DNA of 64,000 bases from Salaquimonas sp. (lineage in GTDB: Bacteria; Pseudomonadota; Alphaproteobacteria; Rhizobiales; Rhizobiaceae), in assembly GCA_028289365.1 (NCBI GenBank), contig JANQQM010000060.1:1-64000 (forward strand). Reading direction: 5' to 3'. Position 1 is the stretch's first letter. Every line of letters begins with the position of its first letter. Below, piece by piece: positions 47,567 to 56,455 of this stretch. The notes below the pieces were generated by a model, which saw only the letters and a program-made list of their open reading frames with translations, ran no database searches and had not been told where the DNA came from. A program made the position numbers and the translations under genes.

Positions 47567-48568
47567 CTAAAGCCCCATTGCTGCCAACTCATCGACAGTG
47601 GAGGTCGTGATTGGTTGCAACTGATCGACGATGATATTTCCATTTTCAAAGTCTGGGTGCACTTCACCCAGTCCATCAATTGTCATACCGTCAACAATTT
47701 CGATGTCATTGAGCAGCATGTCGGCAAGTGTCGCAAACACCTCTCCCGCCTGACGCGGGTTCCACATATATCCCCCGTCGATGGCACCCGCTTTGAGAAG
47801 TTTCATTCCTTGGCCCGGAGAAAAACTACCAACAATCTGAACCGTATCTGCCACGCGGCGTTCTTCGACTGCGCGCCCCGCGCCAATTGGTCCCTGGCTA
47901 CCAAAGGTCAGGAAGCCCACGAGGTCGGGGTTTGCGGCCATTAAATCGAGTGCTGTCTGCCTACTGTCGTCAACACTTTCGGCGACGCCATAGCGATCAC
48001 CTATCAGTGTCATATCCGGATAGTTTGCAGCAAGATATTCAAGCGCATAGTCTGCCCAAAGATTGTGTAGCGGCACAGTCAAACTTCCGACATAAAGGGC
48101 ATATGGCCCCTTCCCGCCTGTAACCTTTGCAAATAGCTCAGCATGCGCTTCGCCAAATCCCTTTGCAGACACCATTTCAAAATCCCAGTGGGCGTTTTCC
48201 TGATCAGGTGACTCGTGGGTGATCACCTTGATGCCCTGATCCATGGCCTTCTTCAAAACCGGTTCTAGCGCTGCCGCATCATTAGGAACAACACCAATGA
48301 CTTCGACGCCTTGCGCAATCAGGTCTTCAATGGCACGAACCTGAAGTGCCGGATCTGCACTTGTTGGGCCAATCATCTGCCCCACAAGCCCCAGTTCTGC
48401 TCCCTTTTCCTGGAGTCCTTGCTCCATCGCGTTAAACCAAGGCAAACCGCCGACTTTTACAACCAATCCGATGCGCGGGTTGTCTTGTGCGAGAGCGAGT
48501 GTTGACAGCGAAAGTATGATTGCCCCCACTGCTACGGCCTTCAATCCGAAACGAAGAAGCTTTAACAT
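47567..48568 (-). CDS. Periplasmic sugar-binding protein, LsrB/RhaS-like
   Basis: A 333-residue periplasmic binding protein. Signal peptide with cleavage near LALAQ at about residue 27; the mature part begins NPRIGLVVKVGGLPWFNAMEQG. The blocks VGPTSADPALQVRAIEDLIAQGV, ITHESPDQENAHWDFE, GSLTVPLHNLWADYA and FGSQGPIGAGRAVEE are typical of autoinducer-2/rhamnose-class binding proteins. The ligand cannot be told from sequence. It lies after the epimerase gene. Confidence 0.9.
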   Translation of the reverse strand: MLKLLRFGLKAVAVGAIILSLSTLALAQDNPRIGLVVKVGGLPWFNAMEQGLQEKGAELGLVGQMIGPTSADPALQVRAIEDLIAQGVEVIGVVPNDAAALEPVLKKAMDQGIKVITHESPDQENAHWDFEMVSAKGFGEAHAELFAKVTGGKGPYALYVGSLTVPLHNLWADYALEYLAANYPDMTLIGDRYGVAESVDDSRQTALDLMAANPDLVGFLTFGSQGPIGAGRAVEERRVADTVQIVGSFSPGQGMKLLKAGAIDGGYMWNPRQAGEVFATLADMLLNDIEIVDGMTIDGLGEVHPDFENGNIIVDQLQPITTSTVDELAAMGL

Positions 48569-48629
48569 TATAGGATCCTCCCTTTATTCAGTAACCTACG
48601 ATCAGATTTTTTTTGCATTGACGGTTCTT

Positions 48630-49526
48630 CTAGTCCGTCGGCAAACGCCCCCGACGAGCCAACCCAATCGCCCTGGTTGCGTTCTCATATTCAAGTTTCA
48701 TTGTCGAAAGGGCATGCGTGGCGATGTCGTCGCTGTCGGTCCAGATGTCTCTCCAAATACCCGCCATGGCACCCAGCTCTTCGCTGGTTACAGAAGAGGA
48801 GAAAGCCTCAAATGCGATTGGTTTGTTGTACCCAATCCGAGCGAGCGATCGAAAATAGCGTGAAAATTCGATATTCCCCGCCCCAAGGTATCCTCTGTGG
48901 CTTTCGTTGACATGAAAGTAACCAAGGCGGTCTCCGCATAACTCGATTGCCGAACAGGGGTCTGCCTCTTCGATATTCATGTGGAAGGTATCCAGATGAA
49001 CGCAGACATTGTCTTCGTTCACCTCGTCGGCAAACCTCAACGCCGCCTCGGCGGTGTTGAGTAGATTGTTTTCATACCGATTTGTCGGCTCGATCCCAAT
49101 CGTGATTCCCGCGCGAGAGGCATCTTGAGCAAGCTCCCTAATAACTCCTGCTGAATTCGCTCTTCCCTCAGATGAAGCAGCGCTGCTGTATTTACGCAGT
49201 GCAGAAAAAATTGCCCCACCTAGATAGTCGCTGCCGACCTCAGCACACACAGAGAGTGCCTTTTGAAGAAACTTAGCACCGTTTTGAACCTTGCTCAGGT
49301 CTTGACTGGATATGTCGTTTTCACGGGAGAGCCCCAGACTTATGCTAGCTGACATGTTGTGCTTACGAAGAATCTCCGTTGTTGAATCAGTATCTGCATT
49401 TTCAGGATCAAATAATGGTATCTCGATCAGTCCGTATCCCACTCGCGAAGCAGCTGAGATCGCCTGCTGGGCTTCTTCTACTGACCAGCCGCTTACCCAA
49501 ATCATCGCATGGACGCCAAAGATCAT
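48630..49526 (-). CDS. TIM-barrel sugar epimerase/isomerase (D-tagatose/psicose 3-epimerase-like)
   Basis: A 298-residue protein from the ATG at 49526, with GGGAGGTG before it; longer frames upstream run through the operator and are not coding. Motifs include GIEPTNRYENNLLNTAEAALRFA and VCVHLDTFHMNIEEADP, which give the Glu/Asp/His metal ligands, and YFHVNESHRGYLGAGNIEF, as in ketose 3-epimerases. First gene of transporter operon 1; operator site A lies 39 bases upstream. Confidence 0.88.
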   Translation of the reverse strand: MIFGVHAMIWVSGWSVEEAQQAISAASRVGYGLIEIPLFDPENADTDSTTEILRKHNMSASISLGLSRENDISSQDLSKVQNGAKFLQKALSVCAEVGSDYLGGAIFSALRKYSSAASSEGRANSAGVIRELAQDASRAGITIGIEPTNRYENNLLNTAEAALRFADEVNEDNVCVHLDTFHMNIEEADPCSAIELCGDRLGYFHVNESHRGYLGAGNIEFSRYFRSLARIGYNKPIAFEAFSSSVTSEELGAMAGIWRDIWTDSDDIATHALSTMKLEYENATRAIGLARRGRLPTD

Positions 49527-49565
49527 AATCGACACCTCCCTATTTCGAATGCATTGCACAATTAT

Positions 49566-49582
49566 TTTCTTTTGTAAAGAAA
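49566..49582. promoter_or_regulatory. Candidate ROK-repressor operator A, TTTCTTT-N3-AAAGAAA
   Basis: The 17-base palindrome TTTCTTTTGTAAAGAAA lies 39 bases upstream of the epimerase start that opens transporter operon 1. Identical arms occur at 53141, 58699 and 60038, each directly before another sugar-metabolism unit; the last two flank the ROK regulator gene. Confidence 0.8.
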
Positions 49583-49602
49583 TATATTGGTTAATTCGAC
49601 GA

Positions 49603-49785
49603 AATGTCGCGAGCAAGCGACATTCAGGCGAAGACGTTCCGAAGCTGCTGCGTGAGATCAAGTTGAAGCTGACTGCTGGTGATGATGTCGTTTTGGCATG
49701 CCGTAGTGTCGGGATCAGCGATGCGAGCAACAACAACTGGCAGATGCGGTTTGACGAGACGGGACACGCGCAGCTATCCCTCTAA
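49603..49785 (+). pseudogene. IS3-family transposase OrfA remnant
   Basis: Translation NVASKRHSGEDVPKLLREIK, then LTAGDDVVLACRSVGISDAS resembles the HTH of IS3-family OrfA (KRxxxEEIVxKLRxxExxLxxGxxVxEACRxxGVSExTYYRWR). There is no start codon, the frame stops after about 60 codons, and no OrfB follows. Position between operator A and the binding-protein gene shows insertion-sequence activity in the regulon. Bases 49786-49975 hold nothing recognisable. Confidence 0.7.
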
Positions 49786-49975
49786 GCCTGATGCGGTTGG
49801 GGAGGAGATCATGTCGACAAGGGCTTTGTTGCAACAGAGAATAGTTGCTTCAGTGGCGATTGATGTCGGCACACCTTAAATGCTGGACGTTGTGCATGCC
49901 TTTACGTTGAGGCTGCTAAATCAGAAAGGGGGACACATGCTTTCGCAGGCATCCCCAAGTGTGGGAGAGCCGAAG

Positions 49976-51121
49976 TTATCTCTCAAGCGTACCGATGCCG
50001 GTGTAACGGAACGCCTCTTTTTCAAATTCATCCACTACGTCGGGACCGGAGTCCGACGCCACGATGGTGATGCGACCAAGGAAGACCAAAGGTATGTCGT
50101 TCTGACGACCCTCGATGTCCGCGCGGATGGCTTCCGCCAAAGCAACTCCGACATCATCGCTCATACGCATCGGCGTTGCGACCAACTCACCCTTGCGCAA
50201 GGCTTCGATTTCATCACCGGTGCCACCCCAGGCAGACGTCTTGACCGCATCTTGTTTGCCCGCCGCTTGAATCGCTGAGATCGCACCCATCGCCATGGCT
50301 GTATTGGCGTTATGGATATAGGTCACTTCGGGATAGCCTGAAAGGATCTGCTGGGTTCCAGTGAAGCCACCTTCACGCTGGTACTGGCCAAAATGTTCGT
50401 AAGCCAATTTCCAGTTGGACTTCTCTGCCAAACAGTCTTTGAAACCACCTGAACGCTGATCGTCGACGCCGCCTGGCACACCGCGGTTCATCGCATAAGT
50501 CCCTTCAGTACCAAGGTTTTCGACGACCCAGTTGCAGATGTTCAACGCGCCGAAAAGGTGCGAGAACGTGCTGTACATCATCGGTTGGTTGTCACCCCAA
50601 TCCTGAAGGGGGGTGTCGTGATTGAGCACGATGACCTTCTTGCCAGAATCCATGATCAGCTTGATGTCTTCCTGCTGCGCTTGAAGTTCTGAGGGGCCGA
50701 AAATGACATATTCGAAGTCATCAGCGCGTGCGACCTGCTCGGAGTAGGTAGACAACAACAAGTTGTCGCCCATATTTGTAGCAAACTGAGTTGCTTCTAT
50801 AGGCAGTCCCATTTCTTCAAAACGGGCTTCCATGGCAAGGTACGACCGTAACCAAAAATCCGAGACGTCTAGGCTCGGATAAATAACGGCGATCTTCACC
50901 GGATTTTCTGGTATATTTTCCATTTTCACTGCAGGCGCACCAACCACTTCCTGCATGTTGGCGAGGACTTCATCGGTTTGCACCTGATGGTACCACCAGA
51001 AATACCGCTCACTATCGTCCGGAAGAGGTTTCAGCGGAAGTTCCTGCGCCAAGGCAGCACTCCCCGCAAATGCCATGAAGGCAGCGACAGACGTGGCGAC
51101 TACAGATTTCGTTCTAAACAT
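49976..51121 (-). CDS. Periplasmic sugar-binding protein of transporter 2
   Basis: A 381-residue protein from the ATG at 51121, with signal peptide MFRTKSVVATSVAAF... cleaved near GSAALAQ. Peripla_BP_4-type fold: NPVKIAVIYPSLDVSDFWLRSYLAMEARF, DDFEYVIFGPSELQAQ, GVPGGVDDQRSGGFKDCLAEK and SAWGGTGDEIEALRKGEL. It is the last gene of the operon (ATPase-permease-binding protein), an uncommon order. Ligand unknown. Confidence 0.9.
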   Translation of the reverse strand: MFRTKSVVATSVAAFMAFAGSAALAQELPLKPLPDDSERYFWWYHQVQTDEVLANMQEVVGAPAVKMENIPENPVKIAVIYPSLDVSDFWLRSYLAMEARFEEMGLPIEATQFATNMGDNLLLSTYSEQVARADDFEYVIFGPSELQAQQEDIKLIMDSGKKVIVLNHDTPLQDWGDNQPMMYSTFSHLFGALNICNWVVENLGTEGTYAMNRGVPGGVDDQRSGGFKDCLAEKSNWKLAYEHFGQYQREGGFTGTQQILSGYPEVTYIHNANTAMAMGAISAIQAAGKQDAVKTSAWGGTGDEIEALRKGELVATPMRMSDDVGVALAEAIRADIEGRQNDIPLVFLGRITIVASDSGPDVVDEFEKEAFRYTGIGTLER

Positions 51122-51154
51122 GGATTCTCCTCCCTTAGTTTGAACTGTTTTGAG

Positions 51155-51180
51155 TGCGAGCCGCCGTCTAGTGGCTCGCA
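51155..51180 (-). promoter_or_regulatory. Intercistronic hairpin before the binding-protein gene of transporter 2
   Basis: TGCGAGCC (51155-51162) pairs perfectly with GGCTCGCA (51173-51180), 10-base loop, no T-tract. It lies between the permease stop and the binding-protein start on the minus strand. Hairpins here often stabilise message ends in transporter operons; that is inference. Confidence 0.5.
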
Positions 51181-51201
51181 TAGAAACGCAGGGTTGCGTT
51201 G

Positions 51202-52251
51202 CTATTCGTCGAAGCGCGCATCGGGATTATTGCGGCGCTGCAGATAGGTGTAGAATGAGATTGATGCGATGATGATCACGCCTGCAGCCACCAGCTGCCA
51301 GAAGAACTGGAAGCGCAGAATGACAAGTGAGTTCGTCACCATGGCTAAGAGCAAAACGCCAACCAGCGTCCCAAACATTGTGCCACGTCCGCCAAACAAC
51401 ACCGTTCCGCCCACAACTACGGCCGCAATGGTGTGAAGCGTGAATCCGACCGCAGCCGTTGATTGGATCGCGTTCAAGCGCCCGGTCAACAGAATGCCTG
51501 CAATCGCTGCGCACAAGCCCATCAAGGCATAGAGGTAGATTTTCTGCTTATCGACATTGATACCGGTCTGCTGCGCTGCCTCACGGTTTGCGCCGATCGC
51601 AATCGCATAACGTCCAAGCCGCGTGTGGTGGTACAGGATGTAGCCGATGATCAGCGCAGAAAGACCAACGATTGCGGGCACCGGAAAGAAACCGAAAACG
51701 TGGCCTCGGCCTAACGTCGGAAGCGGTTCAGGGAAACGCGCGAGTACAGTGCCGGCTGCCAACACCAAACCCAGTCCTCGGTAGATAACATCCATCGCCA
51801 AGGTGGCCATAAGATCTGGAACGCGAAGCTTGGTGATCACCAATCCGTTGACGACACCGCAAGCGGTTCCTACGAGCAAGGCGACAATCATCGCCAGATA
51901 GACATTCAATCCGGCGTCTTTGATAAGCATCGCCATGATCAAAGCAGAAAGCGCTGCAACCGCACCGATGGACAAATCAATGCCCTTGCCGGTGACTACC
52001 AGCGTCATCGCCATACCCAGGACCATGAAGATCGACGCGTCCTGAAGGATGATCATCAAGTTGGTGATTTCAAAGAAGCGAGGCTCAAAAATGAGCATCA
52101 CCAGGCTCAACCCAAAAATCATGACCAGGGGGCCGGCGACATTGATGTATCGTTGAAGCCAGGGGAGCTCCACTTTGCGGCCGACATTTCTATTGGCGAC
52201 CGATTGGCCCACTTCTGAACTCATCATCGAAGTGTTTTCTGCACTAGGCAT
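51202..52251 (-). CDS. Sugar ABC transporter permease (transporter 2, RbsC-type)
   Basis: A 349-residue permease from the ATG at 52251, 4 bases after the ATPase stop. Family motifs GKGIDLSIGAVAALSALIMAML, GANREAAQQTGINVDKQKIYLYALMG and VVGGTVLFGGRGTMFGTLVGVLLL. An N-terminal polar stretch of about 25 residues precedes the first helix. Confidence 0.92.
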   Translation of the reverse strand: MPSAENTSMMSSEVGQSVANRNVGRKVELPWLQRYINVAGPLVMIFGLSLVMLIFEPRFFEITNLMIILQDASIFMVLGMAMTLVVTGKGIDLSIGAVAALSALIMAMLIKDAGLNVYLAMIVALLVGTACGVVNGLVITKLRVPDLMATLAMDVIYRGLGLVLAAGTVLARFPEPLPTLGRGHVFGFFPVPAIVGLSALIIGYILYHHTRLGRYAIAIGANREAAQQTGINVDKQKIYLYALMGLCAAIAGILLTGRLNAIQSTAAVGFTLHTIAAVVVGGTVLFGGRGTMFGTLVGVLLLAMVTNSLVILRFQFFWQLVAAGVIIIASISFYTYLQRRNNPDARFDE

Positions 52252-52255
52252 GGGT

Positions 52256-53023
52256 TCACGATGCCTCCTGAAGTTCGGAGCCAACGATCAGGCCAAGCAC
52301 TTCTTGTTTGTTGGATTTTGCGGCTTCCACGACGCCAGCACGCATGCCACCACGCATGACCTGCACGCGGTCCGCGACGCTGAAGACGTGATCAAGATTG
52401 TGGCTGATCAGAATGATGGGAGTTCCGCGACCCCGAACGGTCTTGATCAATTCCAAAGTGTTTTTGGTCTCTTCAGGGCCTAGCGCTGCTGTCGGCTCAT
52501 CCATGACAAGAACATGAATGTCATTGGCCCGGACCGCCCGGGCGATCGCAACAGCTTGCCGCTGACCGCCCGAATAATCGCGAATAGGTTCATCGGGATT
52601 TGGCAACGCCACACCAACTTTGGTGTGCAGAATTTCCTCCGCGTCCCGACGCATTTTTTCGTTGTCGATAAATGGAAGTCCCAAGATTTTCTTCTTGGGC
52701 TCATCGCCTAAAAAGATGTTTGGGGCTGCGGACAAAGTGTCTACCAAACCAAGATCCTGATAAACCGTTGCGATACCGACTTCCAAAGAGTCCTGGCGAC
52801 TTTTGATATTCGCTGGTTGACCGTTGAGTTCCGTGGTTCCTGAATCGGCTTGATAGATTCCGGTCAGAACTTTGATGAGTGTCGATTTGCCTGCGCCATT
52901 GTCGCCAACGATTGCAAGAATTTCATCTGGGTAGAGCTCCAAATCCACGTCGATCAACGCCCTTAAGCCGCCGAAAGATTTGGTAACACCTTTCATTTGA
53001 AGAACGGGTGTCTTCATCGTCAT
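52256..53023 (-). CDS. Sugar ABC transporter single-domain ATP-binding protein (transporter 2)
   Basis: A 255-residue ATPase with Walker A GDNGAGKST, signature YSGGQRQAVAIARAV, Walker B VLVMDEPTAALG and the H-loop ISHNLDHVF. A single ABC domain, FrcA-like, in contrast to transporter 1. The start is the first ATG of MTMKTPV, with GGGGGTGAACG before it. First gene of its operon; operator B lies about 120 bases upstream, beyond a broken epimerase start. Confidence 0.92.
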   Translation of the reverse strand: MTMKTPVLQMKGVTKSFGGLRALIDVDLELYPDEILAIVGDNGAGKSTLIKVLTGIYQADSGTTELNGQPANIKSRQDSLEVGIATVYQDLGLVDTLSAAPNIFLGDEPKKKILGLPFIDNEKMRRDAEEILHTKVGVALPNPDEPIRDYSGGQRQAVAIARAVRANDIHVLVMDEPTAALGPEETKNTLELIKTVRGRGTPIILISHNLDHVFSVADRVQVMRGGMRAGVVEAAKSNKQEVLGLIVGSELQEAS

Positions 53024-53039
53024 CGTTCACCCCCTTTTT

Positions 53040-53102
53040 GCCAACACTCCCCACTTCAGCCAAGTCGCTGACTCAAACCATCGGATGGACGCCAGAGGTC
53101 AC
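53040..53102 (-). pseudogene. Relic of an epimerase gene 5' end
   Basis: Read on the minus strand from 53102 it gives V-T-S-G-V-H-P-M-V-stop-V-S-D, collinear with the intact epimerase start M-I-F-G-V-H-A-M-I-W-V-S-G at 49526. The W codon TGG is TGA here and the ATG is GTG. Upstream sequence, including AATGCATT and the whole operator, also matches the region before the intact gene (about 49488-49582 against 53064-53157, one base length difference). Confidence 0.8.
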
Positions 53103-53140
53103 AATCCATACCTTCTATTTTAAATGCATTACATTATTAT

Positions 53141-53157
53141 TTTCTTTTGTAAAGAAA
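53141..53157. promoter_or_regulatory. Candidate ROK-repressor operator B, TTTCTTT-N3-AAAGAAA
   Basis: TTTCTTTTGTAAAGAAA, identical to site A through all 17 bases, placed before transporter operon 2. The surrounding about 95 bases are also related to those around site A, so this promoter arose by duplication. Confidence 0.8.
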
Positions 53158-53263
53158 TTTATTATTCAATCAGACGGAACGAAGCGATCTTGCTTACTGC
53201 ACCTTCATCTTTCTGGAGAAGCGCACTGTAGAATGGGGGGCAAACAGAGCCAATCTTCAGGTA

Positions 53264-54196
53264 CTAGTCTTTGTCAGCCAGTTGGTTCCGCCAGGGGCCC
53301 ATTGCCCCCCTTTGCGACAAGACGTATGCTGCCACAACAGAGGCAAACCCAAGCACACTTGCGAGTTCATTTTTGGAGATTCGCGAAAGTGAAGATTTGG
53401 TTAGCAGGCCCAACTCACTTAGCCCGATCAACAGGCCCGCGTTAAAACAGTCACCGGCCCCAACAGTATCAACAATCGATACTTTCTTTGCTGGTTGTTC
53501 TAATATGTGACTTTTTGTAAAGCCGGTCGCCCCTCCCTTACCTTTTGTCACTACAACCAGCTTTGCGGCCCCTGCGAGCCAGGAATCCACGGTCCTTCCC
53601 TCGTTGTGATTTCCGGAAATCCATTCCAAGTCCTCGACAGAGACCTTAATGATGTCAGCTTGCTCAACCATTGAATTGATTCGAAGACGATAGCGCTCTT
53701 CGTCACCGATAAAACTCTGGCGGATGTTTGGATCGATAGAAATTACTTTGCGCCGATGATGCTGAGTCATCAGATCTTGATATGCTGACCCACATGGCTC
53801 GGACGCAAGACTGATGCCACCAAAGTGCAGTGCGCTACACTTTGGATTCAATCCGTTAAAGTTAGAACCGTCGATTAAACGCCCCGCAGATTGATTATCG
53901 AAGAACGAGTAACGTGCTTCTCCCTCCTTTAGGTGGACAAACGCCAGCGTTGTTGGGTGGTTGGAAATCTGAACACTCTCAATTGAAACCCCAGATTCTG
54001 TGAGGTGCTTCTGAAGAAGATTTCCAAAAAAATCCGACGAGATTCCAGCGATGATACCTGCGTCACCACCCAACCTTCCGAGCGCTACGGCAGTATTTAG
54101 AATTGAGCCTCCTGGGACCGGAACGTAGGCCAGGGATCCGTCATTGAGCTTACGCTCAATCATATCAATTAATGCATCTCCGCAGCAAATAATCAT
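53264..54196 (-). CDS. PfkB-family carbohydrate kinase (fructokinase-like)
   Basis: A 310-residue sugar kinase. N-terminal GGSILNTAVALGRLGGDAGII matches the PfkB signature 1, and the C-terminal DTVGAGDCFNAGLLIG contains the catalytic Asp and anion hole. The ATG overlaps the hydrolase stop by 4 bases, last gene of operon 3. Expected to phosphorylate the sugar imported by the FrcB-like transporter; fructose is the best guess. Confidence 0.9.
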   Translation of the reverse strand: MIICCGDALIDMIERKLNDGSLAYVPVPGGSILNTAVALGRLGGDAGIIAGISSDFFGNLLQKHLTESGVSIESVQISNHPTTLAFVHLKEGEARYSFFDNQSAGRLIDGSNFNGLNPKCSALHFGGISLASEPCGSAYQDLMTQHHRRKVISIDPNIRQSFIGDEERYRLRINSMVEQADIIKVSVEDLEWISGNHNEGRTVDSWLAGAAKLVVVTKGKGGATGFTKSHILEQPAKKVSIVDTVGAGDCFNAGLLIGLSELGLLTKSSLSRISKNELASVLGFASVVAAYVLSQRGAMGPWRNQLADKD

Positions 54197-55062
54197 CTTT
54201 GCCAGCCTGGCTCATCTGCAGGTTCAGGTTCCCTTTGTGTTTCATGATCAGTTTTGGTGTGCGACTCGAGGAACGAATAAATTAATGCTCGTAGTTCGTT
54301 TATATACGCTTCGCGATCTTTGGACTTCGACGTCACTTCAGCTAACTGCGCATTTGGTAACGTGTGCGCTAGAGATACTGCATGGCTTGCCGGGTGAATT
54401 GGGTCATGTTCAGTTGTCACAACAAGCGTAGGAGCTGATACGTTCTCGAGATCAGCAACTGAATATGCAGGACCATCGCTTGAAATGCGAGATAGTAGTC
54501 GGACGGTATCTTCAAGCGGATGCCTGGCGAAAAGCTGGGAGAGTGTAGCGAGATTATCGGGAGATACCGACCCAATCTTTTTGCCCAAAACTGATTGGTA
54601 AAACGAATCTACGTTCTCTCCACGTGAGATCATTTTTGCTACTTCGCAAAAAGGCTTCAAATTCTCAGGTGAATGGGATGTAAACCAGGCGGGTCTAACC
54701 AAAATTAGACAGGAAACTAGCGAGGGCTTTGTAACCGCTAAGTTCAGCGCTAGTACTGCCCCCATCGAAATCCCGCCAATCGGAATGGGCTTGTCACTGC
54801 AAGTTTGGACGATGGTCGAAAAATCCAAAGCAAATCGAGAAAGCGAATAGCACTCACTTTCTCCACGAATCGAGTTTCCGTGTCCCCTGCACTCCATCAC
54901 GATATGCCGGTATTTGTTGCTTTTGGGGAACACTTCTGCTGGCTGTTTGGCATCCCCGCACAAGCCGTGTTGGAAGGCAACTAGAGTTTCTCCTTCATCC
55001 TCTTGGAATACGGTCAGATCGCTTCCAAGACGTTTATCCGCGATGACCGTGTAACCCTCCAT
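54193..55062 (-). CDS. Alpha/beta hydrolase, canonical catalytic His not seen
   Basis: A 289-residue alpha/beta-fold protein with oxyanion region VAFQHGLCGDA, nucleophile elbow GISMGA and acid VTTEHDPIHPAS. Where the catalytic His normally follows, the sequence reads VTSKSKDREAYINELR with no His, so it may not be a standard esterase. The C-terminus adds a charged tail (HTKTDHETQREPEP). Located between the cupin isomerase and the kinase; substrate unknown. Confidence 0.8.
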   Translation of the reverse strand: MEGYTVIADKRLGSDLTVFQEDEGETLVAFQHGLCGDAKQPAEVFPKSNKYRHIVMECRGHGNSIRGESECYSLSRFALDFSTIVQTCSDKPIPIGGISMGAVLALNLAVTKPSLVSCLILVRPAWFTSHSPENLKPFCEVAKMISRGENVDSFYQSVLGKKIGSVSPDNLATLSQLFARHPLEDTVRLLSRISSDGPAYSVADLENVSAPTLVVTTEHDPIHPASHAVSLAHTLPNAQLAEVTSKSKDREAYINELRALIYSFLESHTKTDHETQREPEPADEPGWQR

Positions 55063-55075
55063 CCGCGTCTATTTC

Positions 55076-55639
55076 CTAGTTGAAACTAGGATTATCGACG
55101 ATTAAAGGCTCGCCAAGCTGTTCGACAACCAGTTTGGCCATCCCACGATCAAGGATCTCTCCATAATCGTGACCTGTCTCGACGTCACAGCACCATACAA
55201 AAACCAGATCATCGCTTCCTGTGTTGATTGATCGGTGGGCCCAATCAGGTGGAATGTATGCACAAATACCGGGCCTCATTTCGATCGCTTTGGTTTCTTC
55301 CTGCCGGGATTGAAGTAGTAGAATTCCAGACCCGCTTTGGGTGTAGTAGATTTCACTCAGATCCCTACGTTTGTGGTAATGACCTCTCGTCATAAAATAC
55401 TCGCGTCCAATTTTCCCCGGTCGCATTGTGGTCGTCCCAAAAAATAAATCACTTCCGGCCTTTCGGTACTCGATGACCTCATATGCGATCTGTTCTGGAT
55501 CCTCTGCGACAAGCGCTTCAAATGCATCTTTGTCCTGATAGATTTGCCCCAGTTCGCACACCTTTTTTAGGTATCGCCCGGTAGCCGGTTCCATGACGCC
55601 AGTGTTGGGGTTGATATCAATACTCTCTGGAGACAGCAT
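55076..55639 (-). CDS. Cupin-type glucose-6-phosphate isomerase
   Basis: A 187-residue cupin of the archaeal-type phosphoglucose isomerase family (PF06560-like), interconverting glucose 6-phosphate and fructose 6-phosphate. Metal-binding motif GHYHKRRDLSEIYYTQSG and the second cupin motif PGICAYIPPDWAHRSIN are clear; LFFGTTTMRPGKIGREYFMTRG is the family lead-in. Unusual in proteobacterial sugar operons but it fits a fructose pathway: uptake, kinase, isomerase. Confidence 0.88.
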   Translation of the reverse strand: MLSPESIDINPNTGVMEPATGRYLKKVCELGQIYQDKDAFEALVAEDPEQIAYEVIEYRKAGSDLFFGTTTMRPGKIGREYFMTRGHYHKRRDLSEIYYTQSGSGILLLQSRQEETKAIEMRPGICAYIPPDWAHRSINTGSDDLVFVWCCDVETGHDYGEILDRGMAKLVVEQLGEPLIVDNPSFN

Positions 55640-55663
55640 TTCTTCGATTCATCCTTTTGCTTG

Positions 55664-56455
55664 TTAATCATTTGACATCGATTTAGCGCCGGTCATGATG
55701 GCAACTGCATCAGACATCGAGCACTTTTTTGGATCGACAACGGCGCTCCGCCGTCCTAGGCGGTGAATGTGAATTCGATCAGCAACTTCAAAAACGTGGG
55801 GCATATTGTGAGAGATCAGAACAATCGAAAGTCCGCGTTCCTTCACCTGTTGAATCAGATTTAGGACCCGCCGACTCTCTTTGACCCCTAAAGCCGCCGT
55901 TGGTTCGTCCATGATTACTACTTTGCCGCCGAAAGCTGTCGCTCTAGCGATCGCTATTCCTTGACGTTGCCCACCCGACAAATTCTCGACAGCTTGATCC
56001 ATTTGCTGAACAGTTATTAACCCAAGCTCAGTCAGTTTATCACGAGCAAATTGCGTCATCTTACGTCGATCCAAACATCTGAACAGACTTCCTGTGAGCC
56101 CCGAAAATCGTTCCTCCCTCCCTAAGAACATGTTATCTGCGATTGACATTGCGGGTGCGAGGGCGAGGTTCTGATATACGGTTTCGATCCCGGCGCGGCG
56201 TGCATCCAAAGGGGATCTGAAGCTCACAAGTTGCCCCTCAAGCCAAATTTGACCTTCGTCAATCTGAACCGCTCCACAAAGAGCCTTGATCATGGTTGAT
56301 TTACCGGCGCCGTTGTCTCCAATTACAGCAAGCACCTCGCCGGGGTATAGGTCGAAGTCGGCATTATCGATTGCCACAACGTGTCCATAAGCCTTTGAAA
56401 GTCCACGGGCGTGTAGGATTGGCTTGAGGTCAGGCCCCGTTGACGACACATTCAT
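55664..56455 (-). CDS. frcA: Sugar ABC transporter single-domain ATPase (FrcA-like, transporter 3)
   Basis: A 263-residue ATPase: GDNGAGKST, NLSGGQRQGIAIARA, VIMDEPTAALG, ISHNMPHVFEVADRIH. Its ATG overlaps the permease stop by 4 bases. The set of binding protein, one permease and one single-domain ATPase matches the fructose transporter Frc of rhizobia. Confidence 0.85.
   Translation of the reverse strand: MNVSSTGPDLKPILHARGLSKAYGHVVAIDNADFDLYPGEVLAVIGDNGAGKSTMIKALCGAVQIDEGQIWLEGQLVSFRSPLDARRAGIETVYQNLALAPAMSIADNMFLGREERFSGLTGSLFRCLDRRKMTQFARDKLTELGLITVQQMDQAVENLSGGQRQGIAIARATAFGGKVVIMDEPTAALGVKESRRVLNLIQQVKERGLSIVLISHNMPHVFEVADRIHIHRLGRRSAVVDPKKCSMSDAVAIMTGAKSMSND

Noticed and set aside
49820..49850. 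GGGCTTTGTTGCAACAGA, similar to the terminal repeat of some IS5/IS6-type elements
   Set aside because: Only one end is visible and no transposase frame is attached; similarity is short.
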